NCBI RefSeq assembly: GCF_024346375.1
Contig: NZ_JAGQCV010000001.1
Coordinates: forward strand, 328,715 to 392,714
Origin: Synechococcus sp. ATX 2A4
GTDB taxonomy: Bacteria; Cyanobacteriota; Cyanobacteriia; PCC-6307; Cyanobiaceae
Direction: 5' to 3'
DNA: 64,000 bases
Made by a program: the position numbers and the translations under genes. Position 1 is the first letter of the stretch, and every line of letters starts with the position of its first letter. Shown here one piece after another: positions 7,919-18,096 of this stretch. Below the pieces are notes generated by a model. It ran no database searches, was not told the origin of the DNA, and worked only from the letters and a program-made list of their open reading frames with translations.

Positions 7919-10900
7919 GCCAAACCCTGAGCCAGGCCAACAGCCAGCGAGAGCCACGCTCGAACCCAGCCGATGGGCCGCTGCAGGAGTTCGATGCCAA
8001 TGCCCTGCCGCTCAGCGCCGGCCTGCGACTGCTTGAGGCCAGTGCGGGCACCGGCAAAACCTTTGCCCTGGCCCATCTGGTGTTGCGCCTGGTCACGGAG
8101 CCACACCTGGAGGAGCAGCCCCTGGCGGTGCGGGAGCTGCTGGTGGTGACCTTCACCGAAGCGGCGGCGGCGGAGCTGCGTGACCGGATCGGCCGGCGGT
8201 TTCAGCAGGCCCTGGAGGCGCTTGACACACTGCAGACGCCCGCCGCCGACCGCCCCGCCATGGACGCGGTGCTGGCCGGCTGGCTGGAGCAATGGCCCAC
8301 CGACACCAACGTGCCCCAGCTGCGGGCCCGGCTGCTGCTGGCCCTCGAAGAGCTCGATGCCGCCGACATCACCACGATCCACGGCTTCTGCCACCGCAAC
8401 CTGCGGCGCCAGGCGCTGGAGGCGGGCCTGGGCCCGCAGCTGGAGGTGGAAACGGAAGGGGCCGAACTCGCCGAACAGGTCGTCCACGACTACTGGCACA
8501 GCCAGGTGCTGCCCCTGCCGCTGCACCTGCTGCAAGGGCTGAAACGGGCCAAGGTGACCCCGGCCAGCCTCGCCGGCCTGCTCCAGCAGCTGGAAGGTGA
8601 TGCGGCGCTGACGCCCCCGCCCCTGCCGGACGGCTGGCAGGCCGAGGCGCCGCTGCAGGGGCAGCTCACTGGCTTCTGGAGCGAGGTCTGGGAACGGTTC
8701 AAGCCGTTGTGGGCGGCGAAGGGGGAAGCGCTGGAGCAGGCGTTCTGTGCCAGCGCCAAGCAATGGAAGGCGCTGGGGACCAGCGCCATAACGCCCTACG
8801 CCGGCAAACCCAGAACGAATCGGGTCGAGGAGCTGACGGCCTGGCTCGCCGCCCAGCCCGATCCCGGCTCCTACGCCGACTTGCACATCCACAAGCACAC
8901 CTGGCTGCCCGACTACTTCCATCCCGGTGCCTTCACGAAGGTCGCTCAGGCGTTCGAAACCCCACCGGTGTCGTTGCCGCAGCGGCCGCTGCTGGAAGCG
9001 GTGGCCGCGTTGGTGGATGGCCCCGCCGAAGCCGTGCTGGCCCATTTCTGCCACTGGGGGGCTGGGGAACTGCGCAGCCGGCGGCAGCGGGCCGGGCGGA
9101 TCAGCTACGGGGAGCTGCTGCGGGGCCTTGATCCGGGCCCGTCCGGCACCGAGCGCCCCGCACTGATCGAGGCGCTGCGCCGCCGCTACCGGGCGGCCCT
9201 GATCGATGAATTCCAGGACACCGACCCGATCCAGTGGCGCACATTGAGACAGGCCTTCGCTCCTGCCGGTGACATCAGCCGCCATCTGCTGGTGATCGTG
9301 GGGGACCCCAAACAGGCGATCTACCGCTTCCGTGGCGGCGATCTCGACACCTACCTGGCGGCGCGGCAGCTGGCGGGGGCTCCCTCCATCCGCGGCATGC
9401 GCCACAACTTCCGCGCCTCCGGGCCCCTGGTGGCCGCGCTCAACCGCTTGATGGCCCGGGGGCTGGTGCGCACCGGCCTGGACGTGCCCGCCGTGGTGGC
9501 CCAACCGCAGAACCAACTGCTGCAGTTGCGACTGCCACCGGGCCAGGCGTCGCTGCAACTGCTGTGGCTGGGGCCGGAGCCCGGATCCGCCGCCACCGGG
9601 GCGAAGCTGCCCAGCAAAACCGAGCTGGAGAAGACCCTGCCCGATCAGATCGGCGCGCTGACACTCGATCTGCTGCAGCGCGGCGTTGAGGTACGGGAAC
9701 ACGGCGAGCAGCGTGCCCTGGAGCCGGGCGACATCTGCCTGCTGGTGAGCCGCCACTCCCAGGCCGACGCCCTGCGCCGGGCCCTGGAGGAACGGGGCAT
9801 CGCCAGCCGGCTGGTGAGCAAGGGCGATGTGTTCGAAAGCGAAGGGGCCGCCGCCCTGCAACGCCTGCTCGATGCCCTGGCGGAGCCTGCCAGCGGCCCG
9901 CGCCAACGGCTGCTGGCCGCCTCCCCCCTGCTGGGCTGGAGTCCCCGGCGCCTCGCCGCCGCCAGCCCAGCCGACTGGGATGCCCTGGCCGGCCGCCTGG
10001 CCCGGCTGGCGGAAGGGCTGGGGCCGCGGGGCCTGCTGGGGGTGCTCGCCGAGCTGTTGGATGGCGAGGGGCTGGGGCGCCTCTCGCAAAGCGGCAGGGT
10101 GCTCGCCGATCTGCAGCAATGCGCCGAGCTGGTGCAGGAGCAGATGCACAACGAGCAGCTGGGGGCGGTGGCCGCCGCCGACTGGTTGCGTCGCCGCCGC
10201 CGCCATCCGCCCAACGACCCGCCGGAACGGCATCAGCCCCACAGCGATGCGGTGGAATCGGCCGTGCGGGTGGTGACGGTGCACCGCAGCAAGGGGTTGG
10301 AGTTCCCCGTGGTGATCTGTCCCTACCTCTGGCAGGCGCCCCAGCCAGGCAGCAGCAACCCTGGCGTGCGCTGGACGCCCCCCGGTGCCGCGGGCCCCAG
10401 CCTTGACATTTCCCTGGACCCCCGCTGGGGCGTGGGCCTTGAGGCGCGGCAGCAGACCCACCTGGCTGGGGCACAGGAGGCCGAGCGGCTGGCCTATGTG
10501 GCGCTGACCCGGGCCATGCAGTTGCTGGTGCTCGTCTACGGCCCCGCCAAGGGCCAGGCGGCCAATCCACTGCGGCCCTGGCTGTTCCCCGGTCAGCCCC
10601 TGGGCGAACCCGGCGACGACGACCCCAGCGCCTTGGCCTTGGGCCCAGGCGACGCCCTGAGTGGTCTGAGCTGGATCCAGCTGCCGGCGGAGGCTGCCGC
10701 AGCGGGGCGCTGGCAGCACCCGCCCCGCTGCGGCAGCTTGTGCACCGGCCCGGTGCCGCAGCGGCTGCTTGATGGCAACTGGGGGCGCAGCAGCTACTCC
10801 AGCTGGACGCACAGCAGCAGCGGCGGGGCACTGGCTCCAGCGGCGCTCGAAGAAGGCCGGGAAACCGATGCGAACACCGCTGCCCCACCGATCGAGGCGC

Positions 10901-11838
10901 CGGCGGCCGCCCCTCTGATCGAAGCGGCGGCCAGCGCCAGCTCCGTTGCAGCCAGCCCCGACCCAACCGCCCACGGACCGCTGCAGGATTTCCCGAGGGG
11001 GGCCGGCGCCGGCGATTGCCTGCACCGCATCCTCGAGCAGGTCGACCATCAACGCTGTGCCATTGCCGATCCCGCCACCGCCGCCCTGGTGGAGCTGGAG
11101 CTGGAGCGGGCCGGCATCGGCGTGGAGCAACGTGATGCCGTGCTGGCGGGCCTTGAGCAGCTGCGCCTCACCCCGATGGGCGGCGCCCTGGGTGGCTTCT
11201 GCCTGGCCGATCTACCGCTGACACGGCGGCTCAACGAAATGAACTTCGACCTGCCCCTGGCCACCCAGGCAGAGCAGGGCATCCAGAGCCAGCCGCTGGT
11301 GCGCGCCGCCGGGCTGGCAGCGCCATTCCGCGAGCACCCCAGCGGGGCCTTCGGCGCTGCCTACGCCAGCCAGCTGGAGCTGCTGCCGGTCGCCAGCCGC
11401 GGTTTTCTCACCGGCTCGATCGATCTGGTGTTCACCGCTCCAGGCGCAGCTCCCGATGGCGCTGGTGAGGTGCGCTGGTGGGTGGCCGACTGGAAGAGCA
11501 ACTGGCTGGGTGAGCGCGGCGAGCACGGCCAGCCGCTGGCCTGCGGTCCGTTGCACTACAGCCCGGAGGCGATGGCGGCGCTGATGGCAGCGAATCACTA
11601 CCCGCTCCAGGCCCACCTGTACCTGGTGGCGTTGCACCGCTACCTGCGCTGGCGCCTGCCCAACTACACCCCCGAGCGGCACCTGGGTGGCTACGTCTAC
11701 GTGTTCCTGCGCGGGGTGCCGGGAGAGCAGGCGCCGGCGGGCGGCCCCGGAGCGGCGGTGCCGGGAATGTTCGTGGAAGCGGCTGATCCCGGCCGGCTGC
11801 TGGCCCTTGACGCCGCCCTGCGGGAGGGTCAGCCATGA
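7915..11838 (+). CDS. recB: Exodeoxyribonuclease V beta subunit RecB
   Basis: A 1307-residue helicase-nuclease. A UvrD-type helicase begins with Walker A EASAGTGKT at residues 41-49 (Lys48). The Walker B/DExx box is DEFQDTD at 431-437, followed by the GDPKQAIYRFRGGD motif and VVTVHRSKGLEFPVV. The C-terminal nuclease domain carries the Asp-x-Lys pair in VADWKSN (Asp1192, Lys1194), so both helicase and nuclease should be active. Start 7915 is fixed by the ATGA overlap with recC; the frame extends further upstream, but only through recC sequence. The acidic/Ala linker near 10860-10970 is low-complexity. Confidence 0.95.
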   Translation: MSQTLSQANSQREPRSNPADGPLQEFDANALPLSAGLRLLEASAGTGKTFALAHLVLRLVTEPHLEEQPLAVRELLVVTFTEAAAAELRDRIGRRFQQALEALDTLQTPAADRPAMDAVLAGWLEQWPTDTNVPQLRARLLLALEELDAADITTIHGFCHRNLRRQALEAGLGPQLEVETEGAELAEQVVHDYWHSQVLPLPLHLLQGLKRAKVTPASLAGLLQQLEGDAALTPPPLPDGWQAEAPLQGQLTGFWSEVWERFKPLWAAKGEALEQAFCASAKQWKALGTSAITPYAGKPRTNRVEELTAWLAAQPDPGSYADLHIHKHTWLPDYFHPGAFTKVAQAFETPPVSLPQRPLLEAVAALVDGPAEAVLAHFCHWGAGELRSRRQRAGRISYGELLRGLDPGPSGTERPALIEALRRRYRAALIDEFQDTDPIQWRTLRQAFAPAGDISRHLLVIVGDPKQAIYRFRGGDLDTYLAARQLAGAPSIRGMRHNFRASGPLVAALNRLMARGLVRTGLDVPAVVAQPQNQLLQLRLPPGQASLQLLWLGPEPGSAATGAKLPSKTELEKTLPDQIGALTLDLLQRGVEVREHGEQRALEPGDICLLVSRHSQADALRRALEERGIASRLVSKGDVFESEGAAALQRLLDALAEPASGPRQRLLAASPLLGWSPRRLAAASPADWDALAGRLARLAEGLGPRGLLGVLAELLDGEGLGRLSQSGRVLADLQQCAELVQEQMHNEQLGAVAAADWLRRRRRHPPNDPPERHQPHSDAVESAVRVVTVHRSKGLEFPVVICPYLWQAPQPGSSNPGVRWTPPGAAGPSLDISLDPRWGVGLEARQQTHLAGAQEAERLAYVALTRAMQLLVLVYGPAKGQAANPLRPWLFPGQPLGEPGDDDPSALALGPGDALSGLSWIQLPAEAAAAGRWQHPPRCGSLCTGPVPQRLLDGNWGRSSYSSWTHSSSGGALAPAALEEGRETDANTAAPPIEAPAAAPLIEAAASASSVAASPDPTAHGPLQDFPRGAGAGDCLHRILEQVDHQRCAIADPATAALVELELERAGIGVEQRDAVLAGLEQLRLTPMGGALGGFCLADLPLTRRLNEMNFDLPLATQAEQGIQSQPLVRAAGLAAPFREHPSGAFGAAYASQLELLPVASRGFLTGSIDLVFTAPGAAPDGAGEVRWWVADWKSNWLGERGEHGQPLACGPLHYSPEAMAALMAANHYPLQAHLYLVALHRYLRWRLPNYTPERHLGGYVYVFLRGVPGEQAPAGGPGAAVPGMFVEAADPGRLLALDAALREGQP

Positions 11839-13541
11839 CGCAACCCGCGGGAGGGGCACCGGGCACGGCGGCCAGCCCCGGCTGGACGCTGGGGATGGCC
11901 CTGGCCGAAGCCTTGCCCCGCCTCTATAGGGTGGAGCGCGATCCGTTGGTGGAGGAGCTGATCCTAGCGCTGGCGCTGGCGGTGCAGCGCGGCGAGCTGG
12001 AGCTGCCGCTCGCTGGACCAGCGCCGGAAGGGATCGGAACAGAGAGCTTGGCCGCCGGCCTCTGGCCGGAGGGCCACCGGGCGGCGCTGGAGCGCTCGCC
12101 CCTGCTCGACGTTGGCCGGGAACCACCGCAGGCGGGCCCGGCGCCGCTGGTGCACACGGCGGCCGGTGGCCTGGCCTGGCGCCGTTGGCGCGACCAGCTC
12201 GATGACGTGCTGGCCCAGCTGCGGCAACGGGCCCTGAGCCCGCTGGAGCCAGCGCTGCCGCTAGAGCATCGCCAACGCCTGCGCGATGTGGCCTGCCGCC
12301 GCGGAGCGCTCGATGCTCAGCAAGTGCGGGCGGTGGAGGCCCTGCTCTCCCAGCGGCTGGTGCTGCTCGGCGGTGGTCCGGGCACCGGCAAAACCACCAC
12401 GGTGGTGCAGATGCTGGCCGCGGCGCTGGAGGCCCGCCCCGACCTGCGCGTGCACCTGGCGGCCCCCACCGGCAAGGCCGCCACGCGGCTGCGGCAGGCG
12501 ATCCGTGAACGCGGGGACCGCCTGCCCGACGACCTGGCCGAACGCTGCATGGCCCTGCCCTGCACCACCTTGCACCGCTTGCTGGAAAGCCGCGGCGATG
12601 GCTTCGCCCGCAACCACCGCCACCCGCTCGCCCTCGATCTTCTGGTGATCGATGAGGTGTCGATGCTGGATCTGGCGCTGATGGCGGCCGTGCTCGACGC
12701 CCTGCCGCAGCAGGCCCAACTGCTGCTGGTGGGCGATCCCGCCCAGTTGCCGCCGGTGAGCCCCGGCGCCGTGCTGATCGCCCTTGAAGGGGACCACCGC
12801 CGGGCCTCCCTGGGGGACGCGATGGTGCAACTGGCCACGCCCTACCGCAACGAAGGGGCGATCGCCGCCGTGGCCGCCCAGCTGCGCAACGGCGCCGGTG
12901 CCCGGCTGCAGCGAAGCCTTGCCGCACTGACCCCCCGCGACAACCTGCACTGGCTGCGCTGCGAGCCGCCGCGGCTGCCCGAAGCACCGCTGGGGCGGCT
13001 GCGCGCCCATCAGGAACGGCTGGGCGCGCTGGCAGCGGCCTTCGATCCCAGCCAACCGGCGACGGCCCAGGCGCTGCTGAACGAGCTGGAGGCCTGCGTG
13101 CTGCTCACGCCCGTACGCAGCGGCAACTGGGGGGTGGAGGCCCTGCACCGCCGCCTGTTGGGAGAGGCCGCCGAGCGGGGCGCGGCAGCCTGGCCGCTCG
13201 GCACGCCGGTGCTGTGCAGCCGCAACCTGGCGGAACAGAACCTGGCCAATGGCGATGTGGGCGTGGTGGTGCGGCAGGGACGCGACACCCTGCTGCTGTT
13301 CGGCGACGACACGGCCGGCCCCCGGTTGCTCCATCCCGCCCGCCTGCCGGGCGCGGAACCGGCCCTGGCGCTCACGATCCATAAGTCGCAGGGCAGCCAA
13401 TACCAGGAGGTGGTGGTGCTGCTGCCCAGGAGTGAGCGCTGGGATGGGCGCCTGCTGTACACCGCCCTCACCCGCGCCCGCCAGGAGGCCTGGCTGGTCA
13501 CCCCAGCGGTTCCGCCCTGGGCGCCGGCGCCGGGCCCGTGA
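11835..13541 (+). CDS. recD: Exodeoxyribonuclease V alpha subunit RecD
   Basis: A 568-residue SF1 5'-3' helicase completing RecBCD. Walker A GGGPGTGKTTT lies near residues 179-189 (Lys186), and Walker B is VIDEVSMLD. GDPAQLPPVSPG and the C-terminal LTIHKSQGSQYQEVVVLLP (motif V) and YTALTRAR (motif VI) follow in order. It overlaps recB by 4 bases (ATGA). The gene order C-B-D without ptrA matches other bacteria. The downstream MFS gene starts inside the recD stop (GTGA). Confidence 0.95.
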   Translation: MTQPAGGAPGTAASPGWTLGMALAEALPRLYRVERDPLVEELILALALAVQRGELELPLAGPAPEGIGTESLAAGLWPEGHRAALERSPLLDVGREPPQAGPAPLVHTAAGGLAWRRWRDQLDDVLAQLRQRALSPLEPALPLEHRQRLRDVACRRGALDAQQVRAVEALLSQRLVLLGGGPGTGKTTTVVQMLAAALEARPDLRVHLAAPTGKAATRLRQAIRERGDRLPDDLAERCMALPCTTLHRLLESRGDGFARNHRHPLALDLLVIDEVSMLDLALMAAVLDALPQQAQLLLVGDPAQLPPVSPGAVLIALEGDHRRASLGDAMVQLATPYRNEGAIAAVAAQLRNGAGARLQRSLAALTPRDNLHWLRCEPPRLPEAPLGRLRAHQERLGALAAAFDPSQPATAQALLNELEACVLLTPVRSGNWGVEALHRRLLGEAAERGAAAWPLGTPVLCSRNLAEQNLANGDVGVVVRQGRDTLLLFGDDTAGPRLLHPARLPGAEPALALTIHKSQGSQYQEVVVLLPRSERWDGRLLYTALTRARQEAWLVTPAVPPWAPAPGP

Positions 13542-14812
13542 TCTCTGGCGGCAGGCCCACCCTCACGGCTGCGGACTGGCGGATCTGGGCCCTCACCGCC
13601 GCCGGCAAATACCTGGAAGGGCTGGTGGTGTTCATGGGGGGCATCAGCCTGCCGCTGGTGCAACGGGAGCTGGCGCCGGCCACTGACCCGGCAGGTCTGC
13701 TGGCGGCCGCACCGCTGATCGGCATCCTCGTAGGCGCGCCCCTTCTGGGCACCCTGGCCGACCGCTGGGGCCGTCGGCCGGTGTTCCTGGCCGAGTTGTT
13801 GCTGCTGCTGGCGGGACTGCTGGGGGCCGCCGCCAGTCCGAATGTGACCTGTCTGGTGGCGGCGTTGCTGGTGATCGGGCTGGCGCTCGGCGCCGACTAC
13901 CCCACCGGCCATCTGGTGATCTCCGAGCAGTTACCGGCGCCCTGGCGCGGCCCGCTGGTGCTGGGCGCCTTCGGCTGCCAGGCCGTAGGGGCACTGAGCG
14001 GCAGCCTGCTGGGGTTGCTGCTGGCCGCTGGCGGTGGCACGGGGCAGCTGGGCTGGCGCAGCCTTTATCTCTTGCCGGTGCTGCCGGTGCTGCTGCTCAC
14101 CTGGGCGCGGCTGGGGGTGCCGGAAAGCCCAGGCTGGCGACCGCCGGGTTCTCTCCAGCGCCACGCCGCTGGAGACGGGGAATCGGCCAGCCCGTTGGCG
14201 CCCCCGTTGCTCCGCCCCCTGCTGCTGGCCGGGCTGCCCTGGTTTGTGCAGGACATCAGCACCTACGGGGTGGGCATCTTCCTGCCGCAGCTCCTGGTGG
14301 AGGGCGGCGTTGCACAGCACAGCCTGGGCTGGGCCACCGCCGCCGATGGGCTGTTCGTGGCCGGGATCGGCCTGGCGATCGTGCTGGTGGATCGGTGGGG
14401 GCGAATCGGGCTGCAGGTGGCCGGCTTCGCAGGCTGCGCCGCCGGGCTGGCGCTGGCGGCGTGGGGCTGCAGAAGCGCGGTGCAGGCCCCCAGCCTGGTG
14501 ATCGCCGGGATGGGACTGTTCCTGTTCACGACCAACGCCGGCCCCAATGCCACCACCTATCTGCTGGCGGGGGAAGTGTTCCCAATGGCCCAGCGCGGCC
14601 AGGGGGCGGGCCTTGCGGCTGCCGCAGGCAAAGCCGGTGCGGTGCTCGCCGCCTTCACGTTGCCGGGGCTGCTGCACCGTTGGGGAGCCGGGCCGGTGCT
14701 GGCAGGCCTGGCGCTCAGCTCGATGATCGGTGGGCTGCTCACCGGCTGGTTGCAGCTCGACCCGGCGCTGGAGCATGCCCAAGCCGGCGCGGGCGCAGCG
14801 CAGGAGCGGTAA
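13538..14812 (+). CDS. MFS transporter (sugar/organic-acid-type)
   Basis: A 424-residue major facilitator protein with about 12 hydrophobic segments. The loop 2-3 motif GTLADRWGRR sits at residues 71-80, and a related half-motif (VLVDRWGRIG) follows in the second half. The family includes sugar, aromatic-acid and metabolite porters; the substrate is not readable. The GTG start at 13538 overlaps the recD stop by 4 bases. It is thus the fourth gene of the recCBD operon, an unexpected partner for a DNA repair complex. Confidence 0.85.
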   Translation: MISGGRPTLTAADWRIWALTAAGKYLEGLVVFMGGISLPLVQRELAPATDPAGLLAAAPLIGILVGAPLLGTLADRWGRRPVFLAELLLLLAGLLGAAASPNVTCLVAALLVIGLALGADYPTGHLVISEQLPAPWRGPLVLGAFGCQAVGALSGSLLGLLLAAGGGTGQLGWRSLYLLPVLPVLLLTWARLGVPESPGWRPPGSLQRHAAGDGESASPLAPPLLRPLLLAGLPWFVQDISTYGVGIFLPQLLVEGGVAQHSLGWATAADGLFVAGIGLAIVLVDRWGRIGLQVAGFAGCAAGLALAAWGCRSAVQAPSLVIAGMGLFLFTTNAGPNATTYLLAGEVFPMAQRGQGAGLAAAAGKAGAVLAAFTLPGLLHRWGAGPVLAGLALSSMIGGLLTGWLQLDPALEHAQAGAGAAQER

Positions 14813-14836
14813 GCAGCCCGCGCAGGAGCGTTCCAC

Positions 14837-14877
14837 AAAAAAGGGGCCTCGGCGCGCGTTGTAGCGGCCAGGACCCC
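14837..14877 (-). terminator. Likely Rho-independent terminator of glnN
   Basis: Read on the minus strand, GGGGTC (14877-14872) can pair with GGCCCC (14848-14843) through a G-U pair, and TTTTTT follows directly (14842-14837). It lies about 110 bases past the glnN stop and also just past the end of the convergent MFS gene. The loop is long (about 23 bases) and may fold further. Confidence 0.5.
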
Positions 14878-14905
14878 AGACATGGACCATTCAGAACAAC
14901 GTTCG

Positions 14906-14941
14906 GTGCAGCGCTGCGTGCAGTGCTGCGTGCAGTGCTCA
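14906..14941. repeat. Three tandem 12-bp units
   Basis: Three consecutive near-identical 12-mers, GTGCAGYGCTGC, at 14906-14917, 14918-14929 and 14930-14941 (the last ends in CA). They sit between the glnN stop and its likely terminator, in the transcribed 3' region of glnN. Confidence 0.75.
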
Positions 14942-14985
14942 GAACGCACAGGGGACAAGAGAGAGCCCGCCCCCCAACGCGCTGG

Positions 14986-17181
14986 CTACTTGATGAACAG
15001 CATCTCCTGGTAGGTGGGCAGGGGCCAGGCGTTGTCGTCCACCAGGGTTTCGAGCCCATCAACGGCTTCGCGGATCTTGTACATCAGCGGCAGCAGGGTG
15101 TCGGCGCAGTGGCGCATGTGGGCAGTCTCCCCATGGGGCGGGCTGGCCAGAGCGGATTCCAGGGCCACGGCGTTGGCCAGCAGCTCCTGGTTGAGGGTGG
15201 CGATGCGGCCCGCCATGGCCCGATCGGGCGGCAGACCCAAGGTTTCCTGGTAGTGGAGGGAATTGGCCAGCTGGCCGAGGTAGGTCATCACCGCCGGGTA
15301 CACCTGGGTGCGGGCCATCTGCAGCACCAGCTTTGCCTCCACTTCCACCGCCAGCACGTACTGCTCTGCGTACACCTCGAAGCGGCTGTGCAGCTCCACC
15401 GGGGTGAGCACACCGGTGCGCTCAAACAACGCCTTGATGTCGTCGCGCTCAAGCACCAGCAGCGCATCGGCGGTGGTGGGGAGGTTCTCCAGGCCCCTTT
15501 CGCTCACGGCCTTTTCATGCCACTCGCTGGAGTAGCCATCGCCGCCAAACACCACATTGCCGTGCTGCTGCATGATCGTCTGCAGCACTTCAGCGGCTGC
15601 CGACTCCAGCGACGCACCGGCGCCCATTTTGGCCTCCAGTTCGTCAGACATGTACTTGAGCGAATCGGCCAGGATTGTGTTCATCGCCACCAGCGGGCCG
15701 GCCACGGATTGATTCGAACCCACCGCGCGGAACTCGAAACGGTTGCCGGTGAAGGCGAACGGGGAGGTGCGGTTGCGATCGCCCGGATCCTTGGGGAACT
15801 CGGGCAGGGTGTCGACACCGAGCTGCATCAATCCACCGTGGTCGGTGCTGCCGAGGTTGCCATTCTTGATCATCGTGAACACCTCTTCCAGCTGGCTGCC
15901 GAGATACATCGAAATGATCGCGGGAGGAGCTTCGTTGGCACCAAGGCGATGATCATTGCCGGCCGTGGCCACCACTGCACGCAGCAGCGGGCCATAGAGA
16001 TGCACGCCGCGAATCACAGCGCCGCAGAAGAGCAGGAATTGCATGTTCTCCTCGGGGCTGCTGCCGGGATCCAGCAGGTTGCCCTGGGTGCCGTTGCCCA
16101 CCGACCAGTTGACGTGCTTGCCGGAGCCGTTGATGCCTGCGAAGGGCTTCTCGTGCAGCAGGCAATTCATGCCGTGACGGCGCGCCGTATTCTTCAGCAG
16201 CGTCATGGTGAGCTGCTGGTGGTCGGTGGCCACATTGGCCGCCTCAAAGAAGGGTGCAATCTCGAACTGGCCTGGTGCCACTTCGTTGTGGCGTGTTTTG
16301 GCGGGAATGCCCAGCTTGTACATCTGGCGTTCCACGTCCTGCATGAACACCTGCACCCGCTGGGGGATCGCACCGAAGTAGTGGTCGTCGAACTGCTGAC
16401 CCTTGGCAGAAGGATGGCCGAAAAGGGTGCGGCCCGCCAGCAGCAGGTCGGGGCGGAGCGTCACGAAGGCGCTGTCAACAAGGAAATATTCCTGCTCAGC
16501 ACCACAGCTGGAATTGACCGGGGCGACCTCCGTGTTGCCGAGCAACTTGAGCAGCCGCTGGGCCTGCTTGTTCATTGCTGCGTTGGAGCGCAACAACGGT
16601 GTTTTCTTGTCGAGGGCTTCACCCGTCCACGAGACGAACACCGTGGGGATGCAGAGGGTGATGCCGTTGGGCGTCTCCATCAGGAAGGCCGGGCTGGTGA
16701 TGTCCCAGGCCGTATAACCGCGGGCTTCGAAGGTGGAGCGGATGCCGCCGTTGGGGAAGGAGGAACCATCAGGCTCGCCCTGCACCAGCACCTTTCCGGT
16801 GAATTCGCAGATGGCCGAACCATCGCTCTGGGTGGAGATGAAGCCGTCGTGCTTCTCAGCGGTGGAGTTGGTCAGCGGATAGAACACGTGGGCGTAATAG
16901 AGGGCTCCACGGCCCACCGCCCAGTCCTTCATGGCCTGGGCCACCACATTGGCCACGGAAACATCAAGTTTGCCGCCTTCTTTGATCGTTTTCTGAACCG
17001 ATTTGAAAATTTCCTTCGGCAAGGACGACTTCATCTTGGCCAGATCGAAGACGTCAGAGGCCCACAACTCCGAGAGGGGCGCAATGGGAGGAAACTCCGG
17101 TGCTGGCCGTTCCTGGATGCACTGGATGGCGGCGAGACGCTGCGAACTGGGCATGGGAAGCAGAAAAGATCCGCCCAGCAT
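14986..17181 (-). CDS. glnN: Type III glutamine synthetase GlnN
   Basis: A 731-residue hexameric-type GSIII that makes glutamine from glutamate, ammonium and ATP. The length is far above GSI, and GSIII-specific stretches include [46 protein letters not shown] and [20 protein letters not shown]. In cyanobacteria GlnN typically acts under nitrogen limitation alongside GSI (GlnA). The ATG at 17181 is preferred because GAGG lies 6 bases upstream of it; a second ATG at 17154 (M10) has no such motif. It is a single-gene unit facing the MFS gene. Confidence 0.95.
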   Translation of the reverse strand: MLGGSFLLPMPSSQRLAAIQCIQERPAPEFPPIAPLSELWASDVFDLAKMKSSLPKEIFKSVQKTIKEGGKLDVSVANVVAQAMKDWAVGRGALYYAHVFYPLTNSTAEKHDGFISTQSDGSAICEFTGKVLVQGEPDGSSFPNGGIRSTFEARGYTAWDITSPAFLMETPNGITLCIPTVFVSWTGEALDKKTPLLRSNAAMNKQAQRLLKLLGNTEVAPVNSSCGAEQEYFLVDSAFVTLRPDLLLAGRTLFGHPSAKGQQFDDHYFGAIPQRVQVFMQDVERQMYKLGIPAKTRHNEVAPGQFEIAPFFEAANVATDHQQLTMTLLKNTARRHGMNCLLHEKPFAGINGSGKHVNWSVGNGTQGNLLDPGSSPEENMQFLLFCGAVIRGVHLYGPLLRAVVATAGNDHRLGANEAPPAIISMYLGSQLEEVFTMIKNGNLGSTDHGGLMQLGVDTLPEFPKDPGDRNRTSPFAFTGNRFEFRAVGSNQSVAGPLVAMNTILADSLKYMSDELEAKMGAGASLESAAAEVLQTIMQQHGNVVFGGDGYSSEWHEKAVSERGLENLPTTADALLVLERDDIKALFERTGVLTPVELHSRFEVYAEQYVLAVEVEAKLVLQMARTQVYPAVMTYLGQLANSLHYQETLGLPPDRAMAGRIATLNQELLANAVALESALASPPHGETAHMRHCADTLLPLMYKIREAVDGLETLVDDNAWPLPTYQEMLFIK

Positions 17182-17293
17182 CCAACCCCTCAGCCTTGTC
17201 TGCAGGTGAATCCGTTGCTACAGATCATTTGGTGAGCACGTTCTCGGTCCTGAATTCCTCAAGGCTCGGGCCGTTCCCAGTCGAGGGTTGAGC

Positions 17294-17337
17294 AGCACCG
17301 AACCAACAGCCAACAAGCACCGAACCAGCAGCCAATG
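17294..17337. repeat. Two tandem 22-bp units
   Basis: AGCACCGAACCAACAGCCAA is followed 22 bases later by a near copy (AGCACCGAACCAGCAGCCAA), upstream of the small gene at 17426 and on the 5' side of glnN. No further copies are seen. It may be replication slippage. Confidence 0.6.
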
Positions 17338-17425
17338 GCATCTGCGGCTCCTGCCGCTGCGGTCCTGCCGCCCTTGGCAGACCACGTGATGCGACAGACT
17401 GGAAACGCATTCCGCTGCAGCGTCG

Positions 17426-17650
17426 ATGGTTCGCTACTACCTCCTGCTGCCGGATCCGAAAGCCGGCGCCGAGGCCACGCTCGGGCGCATGCTCGACGAC
17501 CGATCCGAAGCTTGCTTCGACGCCACCACCACACCCCCGGGCTGGCAGAACTGCACGAATCAGATTCAGCGCCGGCTGCACGCCCACGACAAAATCGCCG
17601 AAATCAGCCTGGAGCGCGCCCAAGCCTGGCAACCCTCCGCCTTTGCCTGA
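17426..17650 (+). CDS. Small hypothetical protein
   Basis: A 74-residue soluble protein starting with MVRYYLLLPDPKAG, then a helical region and two cysteines (Cys30 and Cys43). No known domain is recognised. It overlaps the following cupin gene by 8 bases (that gene starts at TTG 17643), which supports both being real and co-translated. Confidence 0.55.
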   Translation: MVRYYLLLPDPKAGAEATLGRMLDDRSEACFDATTTPPGWQNCTNQIQRRLHAHDKIAEISLERAQAWQPSAFA

Positions 17651-18050
17651 GTCCGGCCACGAGCCTCCAACAGGCCTAGAGCCTGAGGCTGACGCCGGCG
17701 TCGGCCGGTGTGAGCGCCCGTGGGGCTGGTTCGAAACTCTCGCCGACGGCAACACCTACCGGGTGAAGCGGCTGCTGGTGCTGGCTCACCGGCGCATCAG
17801 CCTGCAGCGGCATCGCCACCGCTGCGAGCACTGGGTGGTGGTGGCCGGCAACGGTTGGCTGGAGCTGGAGGGGGAATCAATGCCTGCCCAACCGGGCGCC
17901 ACCCTGTTCATCCCCGTGGGCGCGATGCACCGGCTCACTGCCGGCTCCAGCGATCTGGTGATCGTTGAGGTGCAGCGGGGCAGTCGCCTCGAAGAAAGCG
18001 ACATCGAGCGGTGGCAGGACGATTACGGCCGAACTGTCAGCAGCACATGA
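17643..18050 (+). CDS. Cupin-domain protein, mannose-6-phosphate isomerase type II-like
   Basis: A 135-residue single cupin resembling the C-terminal isomerase domain of bifunctional GDP-mannose pyrophosphorylase/phosphomannose isomerases. Visible elements are RPWGWFETL, YRVKRLLV, SLQRHRHRCEHWVVVAGNG with the metal-binding H-x-H...E-H pattern, and IPVGAMHRL. Stand-alone versions are common in cyanobacteria and could interconvert fructose-6-P and mannose-6-P, but activity is inferred. Only TTG is available as a start before the conserved region. Confidence 0.85.
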   Translation: MPESGHEPPTGLEPEADAGVGRCERPWGWFETLADGNTYRVKRLLVLAHRRISLQRHRHRCEHWVVVAGNGWLELEGESMPAQPGATLFIPVGAMHRLTAGSSDLVIVEVQRGSRLEESDIERWQDDYGRTVSST

Positions 18051-18096
18051 GCGGGACTTCAGCCGTTCAGGTGTTACATTGTGGGTTCACCCTTTA

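Noticed and set aside
7693..11130. A long open frame on the minus strand opposite recB/recC
   Set aside because: It is a shadow of high-GC coding sequence; RecB and RecC motifs are in the plus strand and the minus product has no recognisable domain and is Gln/Gly/Ala-rich.
17208..17221. NtcA-like site (GTA-N8-TTC) upstream of glnN
   Set aside because: The second half is TTC instead of TAC and it lies only about 27 bases from the start codon, leaving no room for a -10 box plus leader.
14395..17235. Long plus-strand frame across the MFS end and antisense to glnN
   Set aside because: It crosses the MFS gene in another frame and antisense glnN, whose motifs are intact on the minus strand.
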